Below, piece by piece: positions 9,158-19,949 of a DNA stretch of 28,456 nt. Source of the DNA: Vitrella brassicaformis (taxonomy: Eukaryota; Sar; Vitrellaceae); NCBI GenBank assembly GCA_001179505.1, contig CDMY01000149.1, positions 78,919 through 107,374 of the forward strand. The letters run 5' to 3'. The notes beneath the pieces were generated by a model. It saw only the letters and a list, made by a program, of their open reading frames with translations. It was not told the origin of the DNA and searched no databases. The position numbers were made by a program, and so were the translations under genes. Every line of letters begins with the position of its first letter. The stretch's first letter is position 1.

Positions 9158-11048
9158 TGAGAAAGAACAGTTTCCTCGAGATTCGCTGTCCTGGACCACC
9201 TCCGTCGTCGCCTGCAGCAGCTCACGTCAGACAGAGGTTGGCGGCACTTCTCTTCCGAACCTAGTGCATCTCCTTTCTGTTTTGTAGCCTCAGTCTTTTC
9301 CCTCGATCCACCGAAGACGATGAGCTTGTCATGCAACACTGTACTGCAGTGGGACTTCACATTGATTTGCCCTGAAAAGTGGACAACCATCACTTATCAG
9401 GTGGTTACTAGTGGCGACGCCTGGCGACTGACCTTCGTACAATGGTCTGCTCCATTTGCTTTTCGCAGAATCGTATATGTACAAATCAGAAACTTCCGCT
9501 ATCGTCTTGAATATGTACCATGCAATAGAGGAATGGAGGGGGATGGGGGCCCTTTGTGACGACTATGATTCTTACTTGGCCCGCAAATATGAAGACTCTG
9601 TCGCCTATTAAGTCCATTGAATGGAAGGACCTCGACAAGGGGGCCGTGTTTGCAACTTCTACTCGACTCCTGAGGGTATTGGTCACCGAGTTTTTTCTCG
9701 AGTTTCTGCTCACGATGACTCGCTGCTCTGCTTTCTTCTAAGCTGCTTGCCCTTACCAAACGTACTCGCCCTGCGTCGCCAGATCCAGAGAGAACAAGGC
9801 ACCGTCGTCCTCAGCTCCTCTGCGTGGTGACCACACAAACACAACACTGTCTGTATGATCGTGGTTTGTCCATTTCCATTGCTCTCTACCCGAACAGCAG
9901 AAGTTTGTCTTGGAAGCAGACGGTTTTGTGACCGTACCTAACACGAAGTAGGCAATCTCGCAACGAGAGAAGAGCCATGCGCTTGGGTATACCGCGCCGA
10001 GGGGACTTCCCCAGTTTGGCTTGGTTGCTGCCATGCTGACTTCCCGAGGTCCAGTATCCAAAGCTCATTTGATGCCTGGTAAAAGCAAAACGGCCGTTGA
10101 AGCAAGCAGCACCCTGACACCTTCTCACCTGGGTAAGGTTGGCGTCCGTGGCACCTCCGAAAACGACTAGCTGGTTCTTGAAGACTGCAACACATGCAAC
10201 GGCTACTGGTGTACTTGATTGAAAACGGTCCAAAAAGTCGCCGCACCTGAGGCGGAGTGAAAGGCTCTTGCTGGCGGCATTGGTCCAGTGATCTCCGGCT
10301 GCGTCCACACGAGGGTGCTTGTTTGCAGCAGGAACAGATCGCTGACAGTTCATACATGGGCCATCCACATGGACAGTAAGTGGAGAAACGAAATGAGCCC
10401 GCTCTACCTGGATGGTGACCCCTGATGGGCCCATGGGCGAAGGCGCGTTGAAGCCGAGCCAGCAGTCGGAGCCATAAACGGTGGAGGAGGGAAGCTCTTC
10501 TGCAGTTGCTCGTCTAGCATTATCTCTGAGTCCTTCATTCAAACAAGACACACAGCCCACTCTTTACAGCTTAAGAGACCGACTGGCGCAGCGAGTGGTG
10601 CATACCTCTTCTGCGAGCCCTCCAAAAAGAACCAGGGACTGAGTATCGGGGTGAGCTTGCAGAGAGTGGCCATAGCGTGGCGTCGGCTTGCTGAAGCCTC
10701 CAACATTCAGCTCCTTCCATGATGCCTTCTCTGTGAGGCCACTCACACCCACAAAGAGCAAGTACGCAGCCCTCTTGCTGGACAGTCTGCGCTCACCGAT
10801 CTCCATCACATGCAAATCACCATAGGCGGCCTTCTCATCGGCGCCTCCGTGAAGGTAGAGGCGTGTCCCCACGGTCACAATCTTGTGCAAATACAAAACA
10901 TGCCACAAGTGCAGTGCAGACGAGTTTGGCCCGCCTTTCTGCATCGCTGTACCTGGCTGGCAACCCTAGCAGTCGGAATATCTCCATGCTGGCGAAGGTC
11001 ACAGACGGAGAGGACCAGGTTTCTGACGTTCTGGGTCTCGTCCGCCAT
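9112..11048 (-). CDS. Kelch-repeat (six-bladed propeller) protein
   Basis: Start ATG at 11048; exon 1 (11048-10953) joins exon 2 at 10881 to give GDIPTARVASQ followed by IVTVGTRLYLHGGAD, a first kelch strand. Further blades: RYGHSL...LVLFGG (around 10630), VAVFKNQLVVFGGATD (about 10150), RYGHKTVCFQDKLLLFG (about 9900), RSFHSMDLIGDRVFIFAG (about 9600) with DLYIYDSAKSKWSRP (about 9450), and SHCSTVLHDKLIVFGG (about 9320). Six blades fit a closed beta-propeller used for protein binding. No BTB, BACK or F-box domain is seen. Early exons are clear (10881-10797, 10730-10606); middle and last exons are approximate. The last frame runs through an Arg-rich stretch to a TAG at 9112-9114, which overlaps the Rab start, so the true 3' end may be earlier. 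Head-to-head with L7, with 280 bp between start codons. Confidence 0.8.
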
Positions 11049-11238
11049 CTCGCTGGGTCGCTGTTGTCACAGGGCGAGATGCGCCTGCTGACGCCACTGA
11101 GCAAACACGATCACCTGCAAACGGAAACAGGAGGGTTGTGCCATACGCTTCTTGCCCGCTCCTTCCCTCACCTTTTCACTTGCTCATCCGCTACTTGCTT
11201 CATCAGCCGATCTACGCAAAACACCTAAAACCCTGAGC

Positions 11239-11289
11239 CCTAACTCTAACCCCAGCGTAACTCTAACCCCAGCGTAACTCTAACCCCAG
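11239..11289 (+). promoter_or_regulatory. Three tandem 17-bp repeats, telo-box-like, upstream of L7
   Basis: The unit CGTAACTCTAACCCCAG occurs at 11256-11272 and 11273-11289. A first copy at 11239-11255 differs in its first bases, and AAACCCTGAGCCC stands just before it. The array ends 39 bp before the L7 start codon and lies in the 280-bp gap shared with the divergent kelch gene. CTAACCC-type telo-boxes are known in plant ribosomal-protein promoters. A regulatory role is inferred from position and repetition only. Confidence 0.5.
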
Positions 11290-11328
11290 CGAAACACTGA
11301 TTTGCTGTGTGCTGAAACGGCGAGGGGG

Positions 11329-12631
11329 ATGGCGGATCTTCTGATAAAGCCCGAGCATGGAGCGGCTGGTACACTCTCCGAGAGCCGGAAGAAGAAGCTG
11401 GAGCGCAACCGGGTTCTGGCGACGCAGAAGAATACCGCCATCGCCGAACTGAAGAAGGTAGATACCAACGCTACGAACACAGGCGAGTGTGTGATCATCT
11501 CTCTTTGATTGCGCTTGCTACCGTCAGAGGAACCGCGAAACTCGAGAGGCGCTCAAGATCCGGACTCTCCAGTACGAGGAGGAGTACCAGACTGAGCAGG
11601 AGAACGCACTCGCCCTTCGCAGGTCGGTCGACATCAAGATGGCACCAGATTGCCGCACTTGATCTGGCCGTTTCTTCCAGGGAATCTCGTGCCGAGGGGG
11701 GCTTCTACAAGGAGCCGGATGCGCAGCTCATATTCGCCATTCGCATCAAGGGGTGAGTCGCGCAGGCAGGCAGCCTGCCGTTTCCTGCGTTCCATGTTTG
11801 ATTCTGGATCCTTCAGTATCAACAAGCTGGCTCCGAAGCCTCGCAAGGTCCTTCAGCTGTTCCGCCTCCTGCAAATCCACAACGGAGTGTTCATCAAAGT
11901 GAACAAGGCCACCACCGAGATGCTCAAGCTGATCGCTCCCTTCGGTCAGACGTGCCAGCTGGGCAGAGAACTACACCTGGTGACGGTTATTGAATGCTGT
12001 CCCTTGATTGGCCTGATTGCGCACAGTTACGTACGGCTATCCGTCTCTGAAGACGGTGCGGGAGCTGATCTACAAACGGGGATACGGAAAGGTCAACAAG
12101 CACCGCATCCCCCTCCAGGATAATCAGATCATTTCTGAAGCCCTTGGCAAGGTGAGGCTGGAAATTATCCAACGCATCCTCTGCTCTCGCGGTATGTGTA
12201 TGATTACCGTGTACGTGTGGCTGACCAGTATGGCATCCATGGTGTGGAGGACCTCGTGCACGAGATCTACACTGTCGGCCCCCATTTCAAGGAGGCGAAC
12301 AACTTCCTCTGGTAAGTCAGTCACCTCACTCACTTGCCTTGCAAAGATCTCCGATCGATGAGTCAGCCAGTGCCATGTCCTTTATGGTGCTGTCTGTGCC
12401 TTCCCTGCTCTAACATAACAGGCCGTTCAAGTTGAATTCGCCGAGGGGAGGTTTCGTCGCCAAACGCCACGGCTTCACCGAGCCTCGTGGCGGCGACTGG
12501 GGCAACAGGTCAGACTGACACGACAGAGTGCCTGTTTGCTGTGCGGAAATACTTCCCTCTACTGCCATGATTCTGTCTATGTTCAATGCAGGGAGCTTCT
12601 CATCAACAGCCTGCTGACCAAGATGATCTGA
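11329..12631 (+). CDS. RPL7: Large-subunit ribosomal protein uL30 (eukaryotic L7)
   Basis: Eight exons (11329-11457, 11528-11622, 11681-11752, 11817-11944, 12027-12151, 12229-12311, 12422-12508, 12592-12631) sum to 759 nt, or 252 residues, the normal size for cytosolic L7. The N-terminal basic helix ([16 protein letters not shown]), the conserved core ([20 protein letters not shown], then [20 protein letters not shown]) and the C-terminal block with [10 protein letters not shown] are all present. It belongs to the 60S subunit in the cytoplasm. Several donors are GTC rather than GTA or GTG (introns after exons 2, 4 and 7), so this genome tolerates GTC donors, which helps the models elsewhere. 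The gene is tail-to-tail with CysRS, with 117 bp between stops. Confidence 0.97.
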
Positions 12632-12748
12632 GTCGGCCGTGTGGGTTGGTCACATGATTTGACCATGCCGCTCGCAGAGGGGTTTACATGAACTCGTGAT
12701 GGACATGTATGTGTCTCCATGAATCGGTTCGGACTTGTGTCTCATTCA

Positions 12749-15566
12749 TCACTCACGGCAGGCCAATTCTATCATCCCATTCGACAGATCCTTGACTGAA
12801 AAGCCGAGAGTCTCGATTTCCGTCCTGTAGTAATCATGACATGCACCACACGTTCTCTCAGTGCTGAGGATCACACTGAACCCATACCTGAGCTTGTCAG
12901 CTGCTTGGTAGTCTTTGACTGATTTCGCCTTAGCCCTCTCCTCGACAAGGAGCAATATCTCAGCTGGAAAACCTGCAGGCGGTGCAGGTTTTCCGACACA
13001 CGCGGATGGTTTTGTCTGCTCTGCTCTCTTTGCCCATCCCATTCTCTCCCCCTCCGCCCTCACCTTCCAGCATCTCAGGCAGGTCCACTCTGGGGTCGAG
13101 ACGTATTGTCTCGCTTGTCTCCCCTTCGGAGGTGCCGTCCTCTGGGGCCCCACCCCACTCCACTGGATCGTACCACAGGCCAAAGACGCTGTCCATCCGG
13201 TCCAGGGCGCTGCTCACACCCTTGAGACCTTCGCCAAGCAGAGCGCCTTGACATTCCTGCAGCGCCCTCTCACAGGTAGCGATGAGTTTGAACATGGCTG
13301 CAAAGGCCCTGCACACAGGAAGCATGAAGTCCATTGATTCCTCTCTGCCCCGTGCGTGCAGCTCTGAGCAGTCTACACGTACCTGGGTGTGTTCAAGTCG
13401 TCAAGCAGATGGGCCTCGAAATCGTTGACGCACTCGCTGCTCGCATTTATGAGCTGAGCGTTCCAGTCGCCACTGGGCAGGTCCTGGAGGTGTGGGGCCT
13501 CCTGCGCCGCCGCTGCCTTGAGCCGCCTCCTGAAGGCGTCAAGACGCCGCACGCTATTCCTGGCCGATTGCAACGCAGCTGCAGAGAAGTTCAGCGGTCT
13601 CCTGTAGGCACACACGGACATGTCTGTGAAGCCACACGTGTCCAGGTATGTCGCCCCGGAGTGTGTTGACATGTCGCGCATGTACCTGTAGTTAGATCCG
13701 ACGACAAGGAATCGGAATGCCCGTACATCGTCTTTGGTGGGACAGCACTGTCTGAGTGTGAGGAAGTTTCTCTTGGACTTGGACATTTTCTCCTGGTTGA
13801 TGTTGACAAAGCCATTGTGCACCCAGTAGCGGCAAAAGGGCTGGCCACTCGCACCTTCAGACTGGGCGATCTCGTTCTCGTGATGCGGGAAGATCAAATC
13901 GATCCCACCTAATCAATGACACAAAGGGAGAGAGGGAGGGAGGGAGGGAGGGACAATGAGTCAGGTAATAAGAGCAGGGAGCGAGGGGAGGGGACTTGGC
14001 GCTGGTGTGGATGTGGCGTGCACGCGCTAGGCACCTACCGGCATGGATGTCGATGGTGTCCCCCAGGAGCGCTTTTGCCATGGCACTGCACTCAATGTGC
14101 CAACCAGGACGACCACGGCCCCACGGGCTCTGAACGAGCAGACAACGGACCACGCATAAGGGCAACACAACAGATCGTCACCAATCACTCCCATCCATCG
14201 TTCGCGTCTTTGTCTTCGAGGTCACTCACTGGCTGGTTGTTTACTTACATTCCACCAGACGTCTCCGTCCTCCTCTTTGTATGCCTTCCACAGGGCGAAA
14301 TCCTCCGCCTCCACTTTGCCAGTCCCGGCAGCATCAGCATGGTCCGACGCGACCTCCTCAGACTCCTCAGACGCTGACCCATCCCTCTCCCCACCACCCG
14401 CACGGATGCCGCTCAGAAACCGACGGTCGGTCAGCACACCATATCTGTCCATCAAAGCAAGCAAGCCACCCACCCACAAAAGCCGACAGATAGATCCATT
14501 TATTGGATGGGTGTGTGAGTCAATCGGCGAGTGTACGTACGAACCTCTCGCATTTCGACACGTTGAAGTAGACCGAGGCGGCGGGCAGCTCGATTGCCCC
14601 CTGCTGGCGTGGCTGCTCCTGTGCTGTGTATGCTAGACCGTTGTCGATGAGGGTCTGGATCATCGCCTGCATCTGAGGGATGTAGTCACTTGCGCGGGGG
14701 TAGTGGGTCGCAGGCAGAACATTCAACGCCTGACGCCGCCCGCCACAGAGAGACAGACACGACACGACACGACACGACACGACATACACGACACAACGAA
14801 GGAGCTGAGCTGCCTACCCCCGGCGTCGGCCCACCCGTGCTTGACTTACTGTGATCGGCAGATGCCTGCCTGCTTACCTTGATGTCCTGGAAGAACAATT
14901 GCGTGTATGTGTTGGTGAGCTCGGTCCGCGACACGCCCTCATCGCGCATTCTCTGAATGATCTTGTCATCGACGTCCGTCAAATTACACACGTGCACTAC
15001 AGTATACCTGCAGGTAAACGGCCGCACGTCCATCCATTCATTCATTCATTCATTCATTCATTCAGCCAACAAAGGGAGGGAGGTCAGGCCCGTATGTATG
15101 CGTTGTGTGTGTAGTCATTCATTCACGTTGTGGGCTGGGCTATCTACCTATCTGCCTACCCAAGGTAGATGAGGAAACGCTTGAGCAGGTCATAGGTGAG
15201 GAAGGCGCGGAAGTTGCCAATGTGGGCCGCGTCGTAGACTGTCGGGCCACACGAGTAGAAGCGAACTACCCGCTCACTGTCCAGCGGTGCAGCGCTTGAC
15301 GAGGGCATGCCGGCATCGAACGACCGCTTTGTCCGCTCGCCCGTGTCAAACAGCCGGAAGCGACGGTCCGCACTGCCAATGGATGAACCTGACACTGTTG
15401 AAAGGCCGCCTCGCGAAGATGATGGGTGTTGAGGACCTCTGAAGCTGATGAGCTGCGGGTGACTGGAAGCCCAACCCATTAGTAGTGGAGTGAAGGCATT
15501 TGCCGCACAGCAAACGCTGAAGAACGCGAGTGCGGTGACGGACGGCGAATGACGTGTGGCATTCAT
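12749..15566 (-). CDS. Cysteinyl-tRNA synthetase with plastid-type presequence
   Basis: Charges tRNA-Cys with cysteine. The class I signatures are clear: AAHIGNFR (HIGH motif, about 15220) in exon 1 (15566-15160), and EKMSKSKRN (about 13770). Zinc ligands are expected at the Cys of YSCGPTVYD, the Cys of GWHIECSAM and the His/Glu of HHENEIAQ. The end has the coiled basic region [19 protein letters not shown] and closes at 12749. The N-terminus [10 protein letters not shown] followed by a hydrophobic stretch ends at ANAFTPLL: a signal peptide with Phe at +1, as in complex plastids, so plastid location is inferred. An acidic insert of about 20 residues (Ser/Glu/Ala-rich, about 14340-14400) sits before DFALWK. 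Intron 1 is 15159-15008; the middle exons were not all fixed. Introns carry simple repeats. No separate cytosolic copy is in the window, so dual targeting is possible. Confidence 0.93.
13925..13953. repeat. GGGA microsatellite
   Basis: A run of GGGA units lies in an intron of the CysRS gene, between the exon starting [12 protein letters not shown] and the exon ending in DIHAG. It reads as pyrimidine-rich TCCC on the transcribed strand. I see no function. Confidence 0.85.
14756..14783. repeat. GACAC pentanucleotide microsatellite
   Basis: About five GACAC units in an intron of the CysRS gene. The surrounding sequence does not fit any exon of the synthetase. Confidence 0.85.
15035..15064. repeat. 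CATT tetranucleotide microsatellite
   Basis: Seven CATT units in the first CysRS intron (15159-15008). Simple repeats of four or five bases recur in introns of the CysRS and Tab2 genes, but not in those of the five genes to the left. Confidence 0.9.
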
Positions 15567-15710
15567 TCATCTCATTGCCTGCACACAGACCCAAGGAACT
15601 CAGGAAAGAAAAGGATTCATGAATTCGAAGATCACCTCCTGCGATTGAAGATCCAGGTCATTCTGCGATGTGAGAGCGCTGTGCTCAGCGGGGAATCCCT
15701 CAACAGTCAA

Positions 15711-15768
15711 TAGATTCGACTGCGAGCTCAGATAAAGGGATCATCATCTGAGCTCGCAGTGGAATCTA
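15711..15768. promoter_or_regulatory. 23-bp inverted repeat in divergent promoter
   Basis: The arms 15711-15733 and 15746-15768 are reverse complements with one mismatch at the eighth base, around a 12-nt spacer. They lie between the start codons of CysRS (15566) and Tab2 (15804), with the right arm 36 bp from the Tab2 ATG. The core CTGCGAGCTCAG is itself nearly symmetric. It could be a dimer binding site shared by two genes for plastid proteins, a hairpin in the Tab2 leader RNA, or the remnant of a small transposon. The structure is certain; the role is not. Confidence 0.75.
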
Positions 15769-15803
15769 TGCAGAGTCCGTGAAGCCGCATCATTCATCAA
15801 TCT

Positions 15804-18800
15804 ATGCAGAATTCGGTTGCAGCGGGGTGGTCCGCCGTGCCTGGGGCACTTGTGCAGATATGGATCTTTCCATTGTTGATGGTGCTGCACTCATGTGACG
15901 CAGGTGGGAGCAGTGCAGCAGAGATGGGGTGGATACACTCAGGGCATCCAGCGGAAGGATGGCAGGCTCCCTGTCGCTTGTGGGTTGCAGCTTCTTTCAG
16001 GCGGTCATCAGCCGGTGCATTCATGCGGCCACCGTCGCTCTTTCCCGAGCAAGTCCACAAGAGGCCTTTCAGGCGGAGAGGCCAGCCATATGGGCGCTCG
16101 AGTGTGGTCAACCTGGAGGCAGATAAGGCAGACGACAGATCCCCGCGGCCGGCGGAGAAGAAGGACGAGGCGATGGTTGGAGCCAAGGAGGATGACGAGG
16201 ATGTGAGTGAGACTGTGTCGCTGCTCGCTGCACTCGGTAGGTGCCGTCATCATGTGATATCGTCATAGATAGAAAGCACACACACCTAAAGGAAAGAGCT
16301 CCATGCATGTGTGCACTGAACGGGTGTGTCGATGTGTGTCCCTCTGTGACTGACTGACTGACTGCCTGACGTATGGGAGCAGGGAAACCAGACAGGTAGG
16401 TGGGGCGCCAGGACCAAAGGAAGACGGCTCAGCCACGTACCTATCCCACGATTGGTCGCTTGCCTCCCTCGTCTGTTGTGGTTGCTTTGCTTGATGTGTT
16501 TGTTGTGCTTAGTGAGGAGAGTTTGTTGGCGTCGTTGCAGGAGGACATTGACTTTCTGAGGGGATTACAGGAGCGTGGCGAGGAGGCGGCTCCCGACCTG
16601 GAGGGTCTGGTGCCTGAGGCCGTGGACATGGACCAGGAGCTGGGGCAGGACGAGGAGCAGCCTGAAGTCATCGACCTGTCGCTACTCGATGATGACACCG
16701 AGGCTGAGCTACGGGAGGAATTCAAAGCACTTGCTGGCAAGGACCAGCTCATGACACTCGACCAGTTCTCGCAACTCCAGGAGTTCCAGGACCTCATCCA
16801 GGCAGGTCGGTAGGTGGGTGGCTGGGTGGCTGGGTCAGCAGCATGCAAGGAAGGATCGGACGTGCCTGAGGCTAGATGAGATGAGCGTGTCGCTCCTGTC
16901 GACACTCTGTCTGTCGGGTGTTCTCTCTGCATTACGTAATGGTGCCTGCAGGTGACCTTCGGCAGAGTGAGGTCAGCCAGGCTTGGGAGCGGACAGAAAA
17001 GATATCAGGCACTGACAAGGTGGGCTCACTCTCTCCCAACCTCAAGTTTGTTGAGGCAGGCCTTTGTCTTCATTGCTTTCTTGCCTTGTTGCTGCATACC
17101 TGTGGTGTGAGTAGGTTGACGTCATGGGGTTCCTCGAGGCGTGGATGCGCGTCGATAATCTGTTCGAAACCATCCAGGAGGAGGACGAGGAGGGCGAAAT
17201 GGTCGAAAGCCTCGTCAAGAAGAAAGGTGCGGACGCATGTATGTGTATATAATCGCATCTGCGTACATGTATCGCCTCACAGCTGTAGTACCGACCATGA
17301 AAGCTCATGAATGGAATGCTCCTGCTCAGACGTGCGGGCCGGCGACATGCAAATCATCGGTAGGTTTTAGTGGAGCGGAACAAAGCACACCCCTTGTGCT
17401 TTCCTTCCTGCCCGAGCTGATTGATGCGTGAATGGCCGGAGTGCGTTTGTGTACGTTGGCTTTGTGTTTGCGGTTGATGCGTGCCGTGCATGCAGATGCG
17501 GACAAGGTGAGTGACGAGTGGGAGCTGGATTTCTACAGCCGCCCTATCAAGGGTGCTGACGGCAAGAAAATATGGGAGGTGCTCATCACGGATAAGACCG
17601 GCAACTTCAAGTACGCCGAAGTCGTCCCAACCAGACAAGTAGGGCTGGCTGGCTGGCTGGCTTGTCGGGCCACCCACCGCACATACCACTTCCATGCAGT
17701 CGATCGATGCGTCCATCCGATGCTCTGTGTGCCATGCCCCTACGTACTCATCATCCATGTGTCTGTCTGTGGTGCCATATATGCATTCATTGATGCATGC
17801 AGGTCAACAGCCGTGCCTTGAAGGAGCTATTCGAGCGAGTTGCGGATGATGCGCCCACCCGACCGAAGGTGGTCCGCTTCTTCAGGTGGGCGACGTGTCG
17901 GGGGCAGGGAGGGAGGGAGGGGTGCACTCACTGTCCAGTCAGCTGTATGACATGAATCCTGTATGTATGTATGTGTGTATGTGTATGTGTGTGTGTGTGC
18001 CTTTCTTTGGTCGACCTTGTAGGGCTCAGATGCAGAGCATGATCAAGATCGGACTCTCGGTACCTACCGTATGCACAGCCCACACATTGCACGCAGCATG
18101 GATGGCACGTACGCATCACATAGATCGCACACATCCTGCCTGCAGTGCCTCCTCGTCCTCTCCGCTTCTTTGTCCGTATACATTACGAACAGGCAGTGAG
18201 CGGGATTGACGTCCGTCCCAGCCGCGCCACTTACAGGCTGTACGACTGGCTCGACGAGAGGGAGAAAAAGGTAAGCAAGAAGGGAGAGAGGAGGCAATGG
18301 GTTGGGCTGGTGGGGAGGCAGGCAGGCAGGCAGGCGGGGAGGGAGGGACGGACTGAGAAAGGGCGACACACAGGCTTGACCCCTTCACGGATGTGTGCTG
18401 GCTGGCTGCCTGTCGGCGTGCCATGCAGGTGTACCCCTCCATGGCCGGCTACGACGCGTCACTGATTTCTCAGTTCTTCCCGCTGGACTTCGAGCCCGAG
18501 AGACTGCCGGACGAAATCATGTCAGCTCCGACACAAGAAAAGAACCCCCCGCACGATGATGTCTGGTTGCTCCGTCGCTTATTAGGTGCGAAAAGTTTGC
18601 CTTCGCGCAAATGCCGCTGTCCGAAATCGCAGATGAGACGAGATTCATGGTATGAGCGCGCAGTCGGATGCACCGCACCGCACCCTGCCATTCAGCTGCC
18701 CCTGGCGCGTGCATCCATTCATCCCTCTTTCTGTTTGCTGTGTGTCAGGGTAATATAGCGACGAAGCTGTGTCCCTTGCCAACGGCCCTAGAAGAAGGGT

Positions 18801-19625
18801 CAGCCGATGCCAGCGACATCATGGTGAGGGGTGTCACACTTCTTCAGCAAGTCAGCAAGGGGAGCAGAGCAGTAGGATGCGGCCGATCTTGCCTGCTCGA
18901 TCTGCTGGCTGCAGATTCCGGGTATCGTCATGTTCGCCAGCCGCAGGGCGCAGGTAGGTAGACAAGAAGATGAGCGATCGATTCACTTCGCTCGCTCGCT
19001 TCCTGGCTGATAGAAACCACTTTGGGATCTGTTCCGCGCATCCTGGCTAATGCATGTATTGTGTGTGGGTGTACGTCAGGTAGTGGCTTCGCTGATGATG
19101 GGCAAGGAGATAGGTTTCCTCAAGGCCTACGTCACGAAGCGGCAGCTGTGCCTGGAGGCCGGCCTCGATGACAGCTTCTTGCTCTGCGGCCTCGACGATG
19201 AGCTCAGAAGACAGGCGGCTGACTTCGAGAGACGTCAGGGACACGAAAAGCAAAATCAAATTCATATGGATAGACCTGCCATGCCAAACGGGTGTCGAAA
19301 CTCATCTTTCTTACTCGTGTGTATTTCTTGTCGCAGAAAAGCTGGCTGCGTTGGGTCTGCATTTCTTTGCCATCCAGGCATCAGAAGAGAAAGAGGTGAG
19401 TGACCCCGATAGCCACAGCACGTATGGTGGACACGTGTGTATGTGTATGTAATTAATGTGTGGTCGCGTCAGCCTGTGGCGTTTTGGTTGCTTCGTGAGA
19501 ACATCCAGGACGACGACCTGCTGATAAGTGACGACGACGACGAAACGCTGCCGTTCGAGGGGCTCAAGTCCCCTGCTCGCATACCAGACAGTGATGCACT
19601 CACCTTTGGAAAGCAAGAAGCGTGA
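15804..19625 (+). CDS. Tab2/Atab2-family RNA-binding protein, PSI translation factor
   Basis: Tab2 in Chlamydomonas and Atab2 in Arabidopsis activate plastid translation of photosystem I reaction-centre mRNA. About 18 exons join in phase. If the 87-nt stretch 15904-15990 is an intron the protein has 612 residues. The family domain starts near residue 295: WELDFYSRP, then GNFKYAEVVPTRQVNSRALK, RPKVVRFFRAQMQSMI, PSRATYRLYDWLDEREKKVYP, LPDEIM joined to CEKFAFAQMPLSEI, and the end PVAFWLLRENI with an acidic tail. Exon 2 is a 13-nt microexon (16383-16395). The N-terminus has a hydrophobic stretch (IWIFPLLMVLHSCDA) followed by ASFRRSSAGAFMRPP and Arg-rich sequence, fitting signal plus transit peptide. 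An acidic, helical region of about 200 residues (LASLQEDIDFLRGLQ and on) precedes the Tab2 domain and is not part of the family core. Confidence 0.92.
17961..17999 (+). repeat. TG/TATG microsatellite in Tab2 intron
   Basis: Alternating GTAT and GTGT units in the intron between the exon ending VVRFF (17885) and the exon beginning at 18023. No function is seen. Confidence 0.85.
18316..18334 (+). repeat. AGGC microsatellite in Tab2 intron
   Basis: AGGC units in the intron after DEREKK (18271-18428), followed by G-rich sequence. No function is seen. Confidence 0.8.
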
Positions 19626-19949
19626 CGAGGCAGACGATAGGGCTGTACCAGAGGGCTGATTGTGTGACTTAGGACGTGTGTCCACTAACTATGTTCACTT
19701 GCAATATGTATGTGTATGTGTTATCATTGATTACGCACATATTAATAAATAAATTCACATAGATGAAAAGAGTCGTCTGACGTCAGCATTGATTGATACT
19801 CAACAACCACACTTCCACCCCACCACTCCCTAGTGTTGCTGGGCAGCTGCGTGAGAGTGCAGTGTTCCATAGTGAGGGTCTCACTCACTCACTCACTCAG
19901 CCAGTCAGTCAGTCAGTCAGTCAGTGTGTAACACCGTCTGTCCGACTGA
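19626..19949. other. Convergent intergenic spacer with simple repeats
   Basis: Lies between the stops of Tab2 and the subtilase. Overlapping AATAAA motifs at 19744-19753 could serve as a plus-strand poly(A) signal for Tab2, though alveolate poly(A) signals are not well defined. TCAC units (19881-19899) are followed by CAGT units (19901-19925), which lie in the 3' flank of the subtilase. No gene is seen. Confidence 0.6.

Noticed and set aside
11225-11292. Interstitial telomere
   Set aside because: The unit is 17 bp, only three copies exist and it sits in a promoter; it is telo-box-like but not a telomeric array.
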